Part shown: positions 49,724-60,250 of the stretch, one piece after another
Layout of the letters: each line of letters starts with the position of its first letter
Position numbering within the stretch: position 1 is the first letter of the stretch
Assembly: GCF_014925385.1 (NCBI RefSeq)
Contig: NZ_JACSDK010000003.1
Span: 310,001-374,000, forward strand
DNA length: 64,000 bases
Origin: Pelagibius marinus
GTDB lineage: Bacteria > Pseudomonadota > Alphaproteobacteria > Kiloniellales > Kiloniellaceae
Direction: 5' to 3'
Translations under genes and position numbers: made by a program
Notes under the pieces: model-generated
What the model was told of the DNA's origin: nothing
What the model saw: only the letters and a program-made list of their open reading frames with translations
The model's database searches: none

Positions 49724-50659
49724 ATGCTGTCCATCCTAGAAACCGTGCTGCCGATCTTCGGCCTGGTGCTCTGCGGCTACGTGGTGGGCCGCCGGCGCTG
49801 GATGAGCGAGGAGGCGATCAAGGGCCTCAACACCTTCGTCTTCTACTTCGCCATTCCGGCCCTGCTGTTCCGCGCCATGGCGCGCGGCATAGGGCCGGTG
49901 GAGTTCACCATCGTCGGCGCCTATTTCGCGGGCGTGCTGGCCACCTTCCTGCTGGCCCTGGTTGTGGCCCGCCTGGCCTTCCGCACCGGACCGGTGGAGC
50001 AGGTGCTCTTCGGCATGGGCTCGATCTTCTCCAACACCGTGCTGCTGGGCATCCCGCTGGTCTTCACCGTGCTGGGCGAGGCCGCCGGCTTGCAGCTGAT
50101 GCTGATCATCACCTTCCATGCGGTGATCATCCTGCCGGTCATCACCGTGCTGATCGAACTGCGGCGCGGCGCCGGGCAGGGCTGGCGGCGGCTCTTCGGC
50201 CAGACCTTCCGGGCCATCGCCCTCAACCCCATCATCCTGGCCCTCATTCTCGGCATCGCCTATGGCCTTACCGGCGCGCCCCTGCCGGGGGCGGCCGAGC
50301 GCTTCCTGGCGCTGCTCGGCGGGGCGGCGGCGCCCTGCGCGCTCTTCGCCCTGGGCGCCTCGCTGACTTCCTTCGAGCTGCGCGGCGATATCAAGGAGAC
50401 CCTGGCCATCGTCGCCATGAAGCTGCTGGTCCACCCGGCGGTCATGGCGGTCCTGGCCTTCTGGGTCTTCGAGCTGCCGCCCCTGGCCGCCACTGTGGCC
50501 GTCATCACCGCGGCGATCCCGGCCGGGGCCAATGTCTTCATCATGGCCCGCCAGTACGACATCTACCTGGGCCGCGCCGCCTCGGCGGTGCTGATCTCCA
50601 CTGCCCTCTCGGTGGTGACCCTGACCTTCCTGCTTGCCACGCTGCGCCCCGGGGGGTAG
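49724..50659 (+). CDS. AEC family transporter
   Basis: 311 residues, ten hydrophobic helices in two five-helix halves, as in auxin-efflux-carrier family proteins. Typical elements: LPIFGLVLCGYVVGRRRW, LNTFVFYFAIPALLFRAMA, FSNTVLLGIPLVFTVLG, ALGASL and IPAGANVFIMA. Bacterial members carry malonate or other organic acids. It is next to a 3-hydroxybutyrate dehydrogenase gene 46 bases downstream, so a short-chain acid is a plausible substrate. Confidence 0.88.
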   Translation: MLSILETVLPIFGLVLCGYVVGRRRWMSEEAIKGLNTFVFYFAIPALLFRAMARGIGPVEFTIVGAYFAGVLATFLLALVVARLAFRTGPVEQVLFGMGSIFSNTVLLGIPLVFTVLGEAAGLQLMLIITFHAVIILPVITVLIELRRGAGQGWRRLFGQTFRAIALNPIILALILGIAYGLTGAPLPGAAERFLALLGGAAAPCALFALGASLTSFELRGDIKETLAIVAMKLLVHPAVMAVLAFWVFELPPLAATVAVITAAIPAGANVFIMARQYDIYLGRAASAVLISTALSVVTLTFLLATLRPGG

Positions 50660-50705
50660 CAACGGCGCCAAGCAAGGACCTCATTTCAGCGGAGGACGAA
50701 GGAGC

Positions 50706-51488
50706 ATGTTGAAGGGAAAGACCGCGCTGGTGACCGGCTCGACCAGCGGCATCGGCCAGGGCATCGCCGAGGCCCTGGCGGCCGGGGGCGCCAACGTCGT
50801 GCTGAACGGCTTCGGCGAGGGCGCGGCCATCGAGGCGCTGCGCGCGGAGATCGCGGAAAAGAACGGCGTCACCGTCACCTACGACGGCGCCGACATGACC
50901 AAGCCGGCGGAGATCGCCCGCATGGTGAAGGACGCCGAGGCGCAGTTCGGCGCCGTCGATATCCTGGTGAACAACGCCGGCATCCAGTACGTCTCGCCGA
51001 TCGAGGAGTTCCCCGACGAGCGCTGGGACGCGGTCATCGCCATCAACCTCTCCTCGGCCTTCCATACCACCAAGGCGGCGCTGCCGGCCATGCGGAGCAA
51101 GGGCTGGGGCCGCATCATCAACATCGCCTCGGCGCACGGCCTCTCTGCCTCGGCCAACAAGTCGGCCTACGTGGCCGCCAAGCACGGTATCGTCGGCCTG
51201 ACCAAGGTGACGGCGCTGGAGACCGGCGGCAGCGGCATCACCTGCAACGCCATCTGCCCGGGCTGGGTGCTGACGCCCCTGGTGAAGAAGCAGATCGAGG
51301 ATCGCGCCGCGGCTTCGGGCAAGAGCTACGAGGAGGAGAAGCTGGCCCTGGTAGCGGAGAAGACGCCGTCCAAGGACTTCTCGACGCCCGAGCAGATCGG
51401 CGGCCTGGCGGTCTTCCTCTGCTCGCCCTCGGCCGACCAGATCACCGGCGCGCCGCTTTCCATCGACGGCGGCTGGATGGCGCAATAG
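50706..51488 (+). CDS. 3-hydroxybutyrate dehydrogenase
   Basis: 260-residue SDR of the BdhA type. Features: VTGSTSGIGQGIAEALA, NNAGIQ, NIASAHG with catalytic Ser, YVAAKHG (Tyr, Lys), and the substrate-lid CNAICPGWVLTPLVKKQIEDR typical of 3-hydroxybutyrate dehydrogenases, ending in IDGGWMAQ. Interconverts (R)-3-hydroxybutyrate and acetoacetate with NAD, usually linked to polyhydroxybutyrate turnover. Likely co-transcribed with the AEC transporter. Confidence 0.9.
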   Translation: MLKGKTALVTGSTSGIGQGIAEALAAGGANVVLNGFGEGAAIEALRAEIAEKNGVTVTYDGADMTKPAEIARMVKDAEAQFGAVDILVNNAGIQYVSPIEEFPDERWDAVIAINLSSAFHTTKAALPAMRSKGWGRIINIASAHGLSASANKSAYVAAKHGIVGLTKVTALETGGSGITCNAICPGWVLTPLVKKQIEDRAAASGKSYEEEKLALVAEKTPSKDFSTPEQIGGLAVFLCSPSADQITGAPLSIDGGWMAQ

Positions 51489-51501
51489 GAAGGTGTCAAG
51501 T

Positions 51502-52470
51502 TCACGCCTCTTGAACGGCGGGTTTCCGAGACTTGGCCGGGGATTTGCGCGCCTGTGCCTTCGGGGTCTGCTGCTCACGTAAGGCCTCGGCGGACTGGCG
51601 AACCGCCTCGGCGACCTGCTGGAGCTGTGCGGCCAGGGGGCTCGTCTTGCGCCAGATCATGCCGATGGTCCGCGACGGCCGAGGGTTCTTGAAGCGGGCG
51701 ATGGAGACGGCGGCCGAGCGTGTCTCCACCGCCACGGCCATTTCGGGGATCAAGGTGACACCGATGCCGGCGCCGACCATCTGCACCAAGGTGGAGAGGG
51801 AACTGCCGTCCAGCAGTTCGCGCGGCCGCGCCGAATGGAAATCGCAGAACGACAGGGCCTGATCGCGGAAGCAGTGGCCCTCTTCCAGGAGCAGCAGCCT
51901 CATGCTGCGCAGCGCTTCGTGATTGGGCACGGGCTTTCCTTCGTCGGCGGCCGGCCGCACCAGCACGAACTCCTCGGTAAAGAGCGCAACCTCGGTCAAG
52001 GAAGGCTCGGACACCGGCAGGGCGACGATGGCCGTGTCGATCCGGCCTTCCGCCAGCTCTTGAATCAGCTTGGAGGTCAGGGTCTCGCGTACATGGATGT
52101 CGAGGCCGTCATACAGGCGGGTGAGGTCGGCGATGATCGCCGGCAGCAGGTAGGGGGCGATCGTCGGGATCACGCCGATCCGCAGCCGTCCCACCAGCCT
52201 CTCGTGCGAGGCGCGCGCCAGGTCCCCCAGTTCATCGACCGACCGCAGGATGTCGCGGACGCGCAGGGCAAGTTCCTCACCGAAGGCGGTCAGCCGGATC
52301 TTGCGCGCGCTCCTTTCGAAGAGCTCAGTCCCCAAGGATTCTTCTAATTCCTTGATTTGCATGGATAAAGCGGGCTGGGAGATCGCGCAGTCTTCGGCCG
52401 CATGCCCGAAGTGGCCATGCCGCGCCACGGCCTCGAAGTAGCGGAGCTGTTTGAGCGTCAGATTTATCAT
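51502..52470 (-). CDS. oxyR: Peroxide-sensing LysR regulator OxyR
   Basis: 322 residues: LysR helix-turn-helix (GHFGHAAEDCAISQPALSMQ, 19-38) and a regulatory domain with redox cysteines Cys200 and Cys209 in EEGHCFRDQALSFCD, the OxyR spacing. Peroxide oxidation forms the disulfide that activates it. It is divergent from katG, its classic target, with 164 bases between. The basic C-terminal tail (AQARKSPAKSRKP) is an extension seen in some alphaproteobacteria. Confidence 0.93.
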   Translation of the reverse strand: MINLTLKQLRYFEAVARHGHFGHAAEDCAISQPALSMQIKELEESLGTELFERSARKIRLTAFGEELALRVRDILRSVDELGDLARASHERLVGRLRIGVIPTIAPYLLPAIIADLTRLYDGLDIHVRETLTSKLIQELAEGRIDTAIVALPVSEPSLTEVALFTEEFVLVRPAADEGKPVPNHEALRSMRLLLLEEGHCFRDQALSFCDFHSARPRELLDGSSLSTLVQMVGAGIGVTLIPEMAVAVETRSAAVSIARFKNPRPSRTIGMIWRKTSPLAAQLQQVAEAVRQSAEALREQQTPKAQARKSPAKSRKPAVQEA

Positions 52471-52488
52471 AAGCTGATCTTATCATAA
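52464..52488. promoter_or_regulatory. Candidate OxyR operator
   Basis: Direct repeats TTATCATAA (52464-52472 and 52480-52488) and a central inverted repeat ATAAG-CTGAT-CTTAT (52469-52483) overlap the oxyR start codon. Position and symmetry suit an OxyR site that also represses oxyR. Confidence 0.5.
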
Positions 52489-52527
52489 CAATCAGAAAAT
52501 CAAAATTTCTCTGATGCTTCGTGTTGG

Positions 52528-52543
52528 TTAGAATTATTCCAAT
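52528..52543. promoter_or_regulatory. Irr/iron-control-element-like box before katG
   Basis: TTAGAA-TTA-TTCCAAT fits the alphaproteobacterial iron-control element (TTxxGAA-N3-TTCxxAA). A near-identical palindrome precedes the peroxiredoxin gene at 62148. Confidence 0.5.
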
Positions 52544-52547
52544 GTAA

Positions 52548-54794
<2,247 letters not shown>

Positions 54795-54818
54795 TCCCCG
54801 GCCGAGGTAGGTACAACA

Positions 54819-54858
54819 GGGGCGCTTCATGGTGTCATGGAGCGCCCCTTTGCTTTTT
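54819..54858 (+). terminator. Rho-independent terminator of katG
   Basis: GGGGCGCTTCATG pairs with CATGGAGCGCCCC (one G-T wobble) and is followed by TTTGCTTTTT, 25 bases after the katG stop. Confidence 0.92.
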
Positions 54859-54929
54859 CGGGCAGCAGCGTGCCCGTGACGGCGCGAGGAAGAACGCCCC
54901 GCCGCAAGGCGGTCCGTTTCACGCGTCTC

Positions 54930-55793
54930 CTAGGACGATGCGAGATCGCTGCGGGCGTCCTTCACGATGCGCCAAGCCGAATGCAGGAACAGGCCGGCGA
55001 TGACGAGCGCCACGGCCAGGTCCGGCCAGGGGGTGGCGGTCCAGTAGACAAGCCCCGCCGCCGCCACGACGGCGATGTTGCCGATGGCGTCGTTGCGGCT
55101 GAACAGCCACACGGCCCTTACGTTGGCGTCGCCGGTTCTGTGCGGTATCAGGACCAGGGCCGCGGTCACGTTCACCACGAGCGCAACCGCCCCGAAGGTG
55201 CCCATCAGTTCGGCGGCCGGGATGTTCAGGACAAGCACGCGGTACAGCGTGTTGACGAAGACGCCGCACCCGAGGGCACCCAGGAATATCCCTTGCAACA
55301 GCGCCGAGCGCGCCCGCCAGGCCAGGCTCCAGCCGATGGCGAGCAGGCCGAGGAAGGTGATCAGGCCATCGCCCAGGAAGTCCAGCGCATCGGCCTTGAG
55401 CGCCTGTGATCCGGAAATGAACCCGCCGGCCATTTCGACCACGCCGTAGCCTATGTTCAGCAGAACGACGGTCCAGAGCGCCTTTCGGTAGCCGGCCGCA
55501 AGGTGTGCAGGCAGTTTGCCGTCTTCCTCGTCTGGTCCGCCCGCCCGGCCGCGGGAGTCGTCGAGCCGGCTGAGCTGATAGCCGAGAGCCGTCACCGCGC
55601 GTTCGGCCGCCGCTGTGCTCTCGGCGCCGCTCGTCGCAAGCGACATCACCTGCGAGGCGAGCGAGACTCTCACCTGCCGGACGCCCGCCACCGCGCGTAC
55701 CGCGTCTTCGATCTTCCCGGCGCAGGAAGCGCAGTCCATTCCGGCGACGCTGTAGCGCAGGTCTTCGCCGCTGTTCGAAGGGCGCGTGGTCAC
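54930..55793 (-). CDS. HMA-domain cation diffusion facilitator
   Basis: About 287 residues. An N-terminal heavy-metal-associated domain has YSVAGMDCASCAGKIEDAV (CxxC) and is followed by six TM helices of a CDF-like transporter. TM2 carries ADALDFLGDGLITF, and WLFSRNDAIGNIAVV is near TM5, the pattern of the Co/Zn/Cd-type subfamily. It probably exports a divalent metal. A GTG at 55791-55793 is the most plausible start just before the HMA domain, since the upstream open frame is low-complexity. Confidence 0.82.
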   Translation of the reverse strand: MTTRPSNSGEDLRYSVAGMDCASCAGKIEDAVRAVAGVRQVRVSLASQVMSLATSGAESTAAAERAVTALGYQLSRLDDSRGRAGGPDEEDGKLPAHLAAGYRKALWTVVLLNIGYGVVEMAGGFISGSQALKADALDFLGDGLITFLGLLAIGWSLAWRARSALLQGIFLGALGCGVFVNTLYRVLVLNIPAAELMGTFGAVALVVNVTAALVLIPHRTGDANVRAVWLFSRNDAIGNIAVVAAAGLVYWTATPWPDLAVALVIAGLFLHSAWRIVKDARSDLASS

Positions 55794-55909
55794 GACGCTG
55801 CCCCGGTCCCGCGGCCGCCCCTGTTCTCGCGCCTGAGGGGCACCCGACGCCTGTCGGGTGTCTTGGGGTGGGCCAGGGTCGGTTCTGCAGCAGGCAACGT
55901 CGGGTCCTC

Positions 55910-57283
55910 TTATGGTGATCCGAAAGCATAGAGGGGAAGCCAGGTGGCGAGCAGCGGGAACAGCAATACCAAGGCTATGCCGACGACCTGAAGGACGACG
56001 AAGGGGGCGACTCCGCGATAGACGGCTTCCAGCTTGACCTCCGGTGGCGCTGCCCCTTTCAGGAAGAACAGTGCAAAGCCGAAGGGCGGTGTCAGGAAGG
56101 ATGCCTGAAGGTTCAGCGCCACCAGGACGGCAATCCACAACATGGAGAGATCCGGCGAGCCCAGGTAGTCGGTAAAGTCGAGCGCGCCGAGGGCCGGCGC
56201 CACGATGGGAAGGACAATGACGGTGATCTCGATCCAGTCGATGAAGAACCCCATGACGAAGAGCAGGCCGAGCACCGACAAAAGGGTCCCCCAGCGCCCG
56301 AGGCCCAATCCGTAGAGGGCATCGGTCATGGCGTCGCCGCCGCCGAGGAAGATGAAGACGAAGGAAAACACCGTGGCCGCCATGATGATCAGGAACACCA
56401 TGGCCGTCATCATGGCCGTCGCCATCGCCACCTCGTAGAACAGGCGGAAGGACAGGCTGCGGTTCAGTGCCATCAGCAGGATGGCGCCGGCCGCGCCCAC
56501 CGCGCTCGACTGGGTCGGCGTCGCGATACCGGCAACGATCGAGCCCAACACCAGGAACACCAGAAGCAGCGGCAGCGCGAGGCTGCGCAGCGCATAAACC
56601 GTGAACTGTACCGCCGAAATCGTCTCCGGCTTTGCCGAGCGCGGGGCCACGGCGGGATCGGCGAGCGTCCGCCCCAGCAGGTAGACGACGTAGAGGACGG
56701 TCAGAAGCAACCCGGGAACGACGGTGGCGAGAAACATGGGCCCGAGCCGCACATCGAGACGTTCGGCCAGGAAAAACAGCATGAGCCCGGGCGGGAAGAT
56801 CAAGCCCAGGGTGCCTGCCGCCGCCACCGATCCGGATGCGAAGGGGATGCGGTAGCCCTGGGCCAGCATGCTCGGCAGCGCGATGAGGGCAAGGGTCGCA
56901 ACGGACGCGCCGATCAGCCCGGCCGAAGGCGCCAGTACGATGCCGATGATGACAACCGCAATGGCGAGGCTTCCGGGCACCCGGCGCAGCAGAAGGTCGA
57001 GACAGGTCAGCAGTTCCCGCGCGACGCCGCTGCGCTCCAGCGCGATCCCCATGAACAGCAGCATCGGTACCGCCGGGTAAATCAGGTTCTCGCCGAGGTT
57101 CGAGTACATCCGCAGCGGCAGGTTGAAAAGGGCGACGAGGGGGATCAGGTCGAACAGATAGCCGACCGCGAAGAAGAGGAAGCCGACGGCGGAAAGCGTC
57201 AGGGCCACCGGATAGCCCGCGAAGAGGCAGACCGCCAAGGTTGCCGCCATCAGGAAGGGCAGGGCATCGATCAAGCTGTCCAT
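55910..57283 (-). CDS. TRAP transporter large permease (second system)
   Basis: 457 residues, about 12 TM segments, DctM family: AGYPVALTLSAVGF, YPAVPMLLFMGIALERSGVA, APSAGLIGASVATLALIALP, TLGLIFPPGLMLFFLAERLD and FLTPPFGFALFFLKGAAPPEV at the C-terminus. It is of the mannitol/chloroaromatic-like branch (FcbT3-type), diverged from the dctM at 48 kb. The start at 57283 overlaps nothing and lies 7 bases after dctQ. No solute-binding protein gene is nearby. Confidence 0.9.
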   Translation of the reverse strand: MDSLIDALPFLMAATLAVCLFAGYPVALTLSAVGFLFFAVGYLFDLIPLVALFNLPLRMYSNLGENLIYPAVPMLLFMGIALERSGVARELLTCLDLLLRRVPGSLAIAVVIIGIVLAPSAGLIGASVATLALIALPSMLAQGYRIPFASGSVAAAGTLGLIFPPGLMLFFLAERLDVRLGPMFLATVVPGLLLTVLYVVYLLGRTLADPAVAPRSAKPETISAVQFTVYALRSLALPLLLVFLVLGSIVAGIATPTQSSAVGAAGAILLMALNRSLSFRLFYEVAMATAMMTAMVFLIIMAATVFSFVFIFLGGGDAMTDALYGLGLGRWGTLLSVLGLLFVMGFFIDWIEITVIVLPIVAPALGALDFTDYLGSPDLSMLWIAVLVALNLQASFLTPPFGFALFFLKGAAPPEVKLEAVYRGVAPFVVLQVVGIALVLLFPLLATWLPLYAFGSP

Positions 57284-57290
57284 GGCGGCG

Positions 57291-57836
57291 CTACCTGTCG
57301 CCGCCCGGCGCCGGCCGGGGTTCCTCTCCAAGAAGAAAGAGAACGTTCCGCCCAAAGGCGCAGCTTCCGGCCAGCAGCAGTATCAGTGCGCCGAACGGCA
57401 GGGTGCTCTTGATGATCCATCGCATCGGCAGGCCCATTGCCGCGCGCGATCTCTCGCCGGTCGTAAAGGCCATCGCCGCAAGCTCCGACCCGTAGGCCAC
57501 AACGACGAGGCAAAAGGGCACCAGCGCAACAAAATAGCCGACGATCTCGACAATGGCCTTGGTCCGGTCGCTGGCCCGGTCCCGGAATACGTCGATACGC
57601 ACGTGGATGTCGCGAAGGTAGGCATAGCCGATGGACACCATCACAAGAGTGAGGAACAGATGCCACTCCAGTTCCTGAAGACGGGTGGAGCCGGTGTTGT
57701 AGAACTGCCGCCCGATGATGTCGTAGACGCTGACCCCGATGAGCAGCGGAAGAATGACCATTACCGGGAGGGTGCAGCACCAGGCGACAGCCGCCTCCAC
57801 CCTTCCGATGAGATAGCGCAGTCGTGAAACGGCCAT
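57291..57836 (-). CDS. TRAP transporter small permease (second system)
   Basis: 181 residues with four TM helices; the first carries LLIGVSVYDIIGRQFYNTGS, the family's N/D-x-xxR-Y element. The R-D-I-H-V-R-I-D-V-F segment between TM2 and TM3 matches FcbT2-like subunits that pair with large FcbT3-type permeases. Upstream, across a divergent promoter with a palindromic operator, is an ArsR regulator. Confidence 0.87.
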   Translation of the reverse strand: MAVSRLRYLIGRVEAAVAWCCTLPVMVILPLLIGVSVYDIIGRQFYNTGSTRLQELEWHLFLTLVMVSIGYAYLRDIHVRIDVFRDRASDRTKAIVEIVGYFVALVPFCLVVVAYGSELAAMAFTTGERSRAAMGLPMRWIIKSTLPFGALILLLAGSCAFGRNVLFLLGEEPRPAPGGDR

Positions 57837-57910
57837 TCTCGCCCCCCCTTTTTATGCGATCCGCTTTACCCCGCCTGCTCGAGCCCGGCCCGAAAACAGT
57901 TCATCATATC

Positions 57911-57923
57911 ATCATTCAATGAT
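57911..57923. promoter_or_regulatory. Operator between TRAP genes and ArsR gene
   Basis: ATCATT-C-AATGAT is a perfect palindrome in the divergent promoter, with further ATCAT/ATGAT half sites around it. It is well placed for ArsR-family autoregulation. Confidence 0.55.
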
Positions 57924-57958
57924 ACGATGACAACGCATTGGAAAGGCGATTCCATCAG

Positions 57959-58345
57959 ATGGGCAACAACGAGACCTACGAACTGCAGGCCAAGCTGTTC
58001 CGGGGCTTTTCCGACGACTCGCGGCTCGCGATTCTCGAGGCGCTTCGCGAGGGACCGCTGGCGGTCGGGCGTATCGTCGAGGTCACCGGTCTGTCGCAGT
58101 CGAATACCTCGAACCACCTGCGCTGCCTGAGCGCGTGCGGCCTGGTCGAGGCTGAGCAACGGGGGCGTTTCGTCTACTACCGCCTCAGCGATGCCCGCAT
58201 CGAGACCATGCTCCGTCTGGCGGACGAAGTGCTCGCGGACCTCGGCCGCCGAATCTTTGAATGCGCGAACTATCGAAGCTCATCGGAGGTCGATGCGGCC
58301 TGCGTGACCGAGCAGGCTCAGAAAAAGCGCCGTTCACGGCTGTAG
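57959..58345 (+). CDS. ArsR-family transcriptional regulator
   Basis: 128 residues: winged helix-turn-helix LFRGFSDDSRLAILEALREG, recognition helix GLSQSNTSNHLRCLSACGLV and wing RGRFVYYRLSD. The classical ELCVCDL metal site is absent. Four cysteines lie in the recognition helix and the C-terminus (ECANY, AACVTE), so metal, thiol or organic-ligand sensing is open. The ATG at 57959 is preferred over an upstream TTG at 57938. It is divergent from the TRAP pair, which it probably represses. Confidence 0.85.
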   Translation: MGNNETYELQAKLFRGFSDDSRLAILEALREGPLAVGRIVEVTGLSQSNTSNHLRCLSACGLVEAEQRGRFVYYRLSDARIETMLRLADEVLADLGRRIFECANYRSSSEVDAACVTEQAQKKRRSRL

Positions 58346-58350
58346 CGGCG

Positions 58351-58406
<56 letters not shown>

Positions 58407-58594
58407 GCGCCGGCACGGCAGGCGATCCGCAGTTCATCTCTAACGGCCGGTACGCCGCTCTCCATCGACGGCGGCAGGCGCAACCCTGGAGCTATCGGTG
58501 GTACAGTTGCTCGCTTTTCCTGCAAACGGGTAACTTAGTCCTGCGCTTCCGGCGAAAGGGCCGCCGGCGAAGCTGCGAGGGGGGAGGCCTCCTG

Positions 58595-60010
58595 ATGGTT
58601 ACGTCTGACGCCAAGCGCGATCCGGCGATCCTCAGCGGTGTCCATGTGATCCCGCCATTCATCGGATTTTTCCGCGATCCGATCCGCGCCGCGCTGCGCC
58701 TTTCCTCGGCGCACGGGGATTTCGTCAAGCTTCAGATTCCCTGCGCCGTGGGACGAATGCCGTCCTCGGTGATCTTCACAGCCGCGGCTCCGCACTTCCG
58801 TGAGATTCTCGGTGACCCGGGCAAATGGCGGACCGTCAACATCGCAGCGGCGGGCCGCAGGGGTCATGCTTCGTCCCGCCTGTCCAAGGGACTGGTCCGC
58901 ATGCGCGGCGCCAGGCACGAGCACTACAGGCGGCTCGTCACACCGCCTCTGCGCCGGGCCAGCGTCCTTAACATGAGCGAGAGTCTCGGCAAGACGGCCG
59001 AGCGCATCTGCGAGCGCTGGCCGCAGGATGAAACAGTCGACCTGCTGTCGCTGTCCCGCGACATGATGCGGGAACTCGCCGCGCTGCACCTGTTCGGCGA
59101 CGGCGACGAAGAAGCGCTACAGATCGCGCGCATGATCAGCGATTACGTGGCGGCCAGCTGGTCACTGTCGATCAACCTTCTCCGCTTGGACCTGGCGGGT
59201 ACGCCCTACCGGAAGTTCCTCCGGCTCACCGAAGCCTTGGAGGCGCGGATACTGGACTGGGCGGCGGGGAAGAAGGGAGAGATCGACCCGCAGGACCTGC
59301 TGTCCATTGTCGTCAACAGCAAAGACGAGAACGGTGATGCGCCGAGTAAGCGTGTTGTCTGCGGCCATGTTCCCACGCTGTTCGGTGCCGCCTATGAGAC
59401 TTGCCAGAACGCCCTGATCTGGTCGCTTATACTCGTCGCCACGCACCCCAGGGTCGAAGCGTCGCTTCGCGACGAAATCAGCACGGCTGTCGGCGCCGGG
59501 TCTTTGACGCTCGAAAAGGTGGACGGCCTGCCGTTCCTCGGCGCCGTCATCAAGGAAACCTTCCGAATTCTGCCGCCCGTACCGAATCAGTATCGCGTAG
59601 CCGTACAGGATACCAGCTTGTCGGCATTCCCGGTCGACGCGGGCACCCGCGCCGTGCTGTGCGCCTTCGTCGTGAACAGGAATCCCTCGATCTACGTCAA
59701 CCCGGCCCGCTTCGTTCCGGATCGCTGGGCCGAGATCGACCCCTCCCCCTTCCAATATGCTGTGTTTAGTGCCGGGCCGAGGGCCTGTCCCGGGTTCGGC
59801 TTTGGCAATGCCGTGCTGAAGGTGGCGCTGGCGGCGATCATCCGCCGCTACCGTCTGAGGATCGATGAGCACAGCCGCATCGGCTACAAGGTGACGGTCT
59901 CGTTGTCGCCGCATCCGAGCGTGCCGGGCAGGTTGTCGGCGCCGGGCAGGGTGGGCGAAAGCCCACCGATCCAGGGCAGGATCAGGGAACTCGTACAGTT
60001 TCCCCACTGA
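58595..60010 (+). CDS. Cytochrome P450
   Basis: 471 residues. Haem-binding loop FSAGPRACPG (391-400, thiolate ligand Cys398), K-helix ExxR at 321-324 (ETFR), and an I-helix with GAAYET, where Glu268-Thr269 take the place of the usual acid-alcohol pair. No membrane anchor, so it is a soluble bacterial P450 needing separate redox partners; none is adjacent. GGGAGG lies 8 bases before the ATG. The substrate is unknown. Followed by a terminator and a flavin monooxygenase gene. Confidence 0.92.
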   Translation: MVTSDAKRDPAILSGVHVIPPFIGFFRDPIRAALRLSSAHGDFVKLQIPCAVGRMPSSVIFTAAAPHFREILGDPGKWRTVNIAAAGRRGHASSRLSKGLVRMRGARHEHYRRLVTPPLRRASVLNMSESLGKTAERICERWPQDETVDLLSLSRDMMRELAALHLFGDGDEEALQIARMISDYVAASWSLSINLLRLDLAGTPYRKFLRLTEALEARILDWAAGKKGEIDPQDLLSIVVNSKDENGDAPSKRVVCGHVPTLFGAAYETCQNALIWSLILVATHPRVEASLRDEISTAVGAGSLTLEKVDGLPFLGAVIKETFRILPPVPNQYRVAVQDTSLSAFPVDAGTRAVLCAFVVNRNPSIYVNPARFVPDRWAEIDPSPFQYAVFSAGPRACPGFGFGNAVLKVALAAIIRRYRLRIDEHSRIGYKVTVSLSPHPSVPGRLSAPGRVGESPPIQGRIRELVQFPH

Positions 60011-60100
60011 GGCGGTCCGGCGGCTTGTTCACCGAAGTGCCGGAAAGTGCCCGCTCCTTTCCACCCCCAAACTTGAGCAGCCTGCGCCGCGAATGAAATA

Positions 60101-60122
60101 CGGCCCGCCGGGCGGCGGGCCG
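60101..60122 (+). terminator. Terminator-like hairpin after P450
   Basis: CGGCCCGCC pairs with GGCGGGCCG, followed by CTTCTT. The same AATACGGCCCGCCGGG element recurs after the next gene at 61466. Confidence 0.7.
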
Positions 60123-60250
60123 CTTCTTGTGACTGTGGCCTCCTGAAAGTGGCATGTTTGCCTCTTTTTCGGCTTATTGGCCTCTTAACGCGCCCGGCGC
60201 CAGCGCCTAACTTGCGGGCCGCCGCGCCAGAGACTCAAGGAGTTCGAGAC

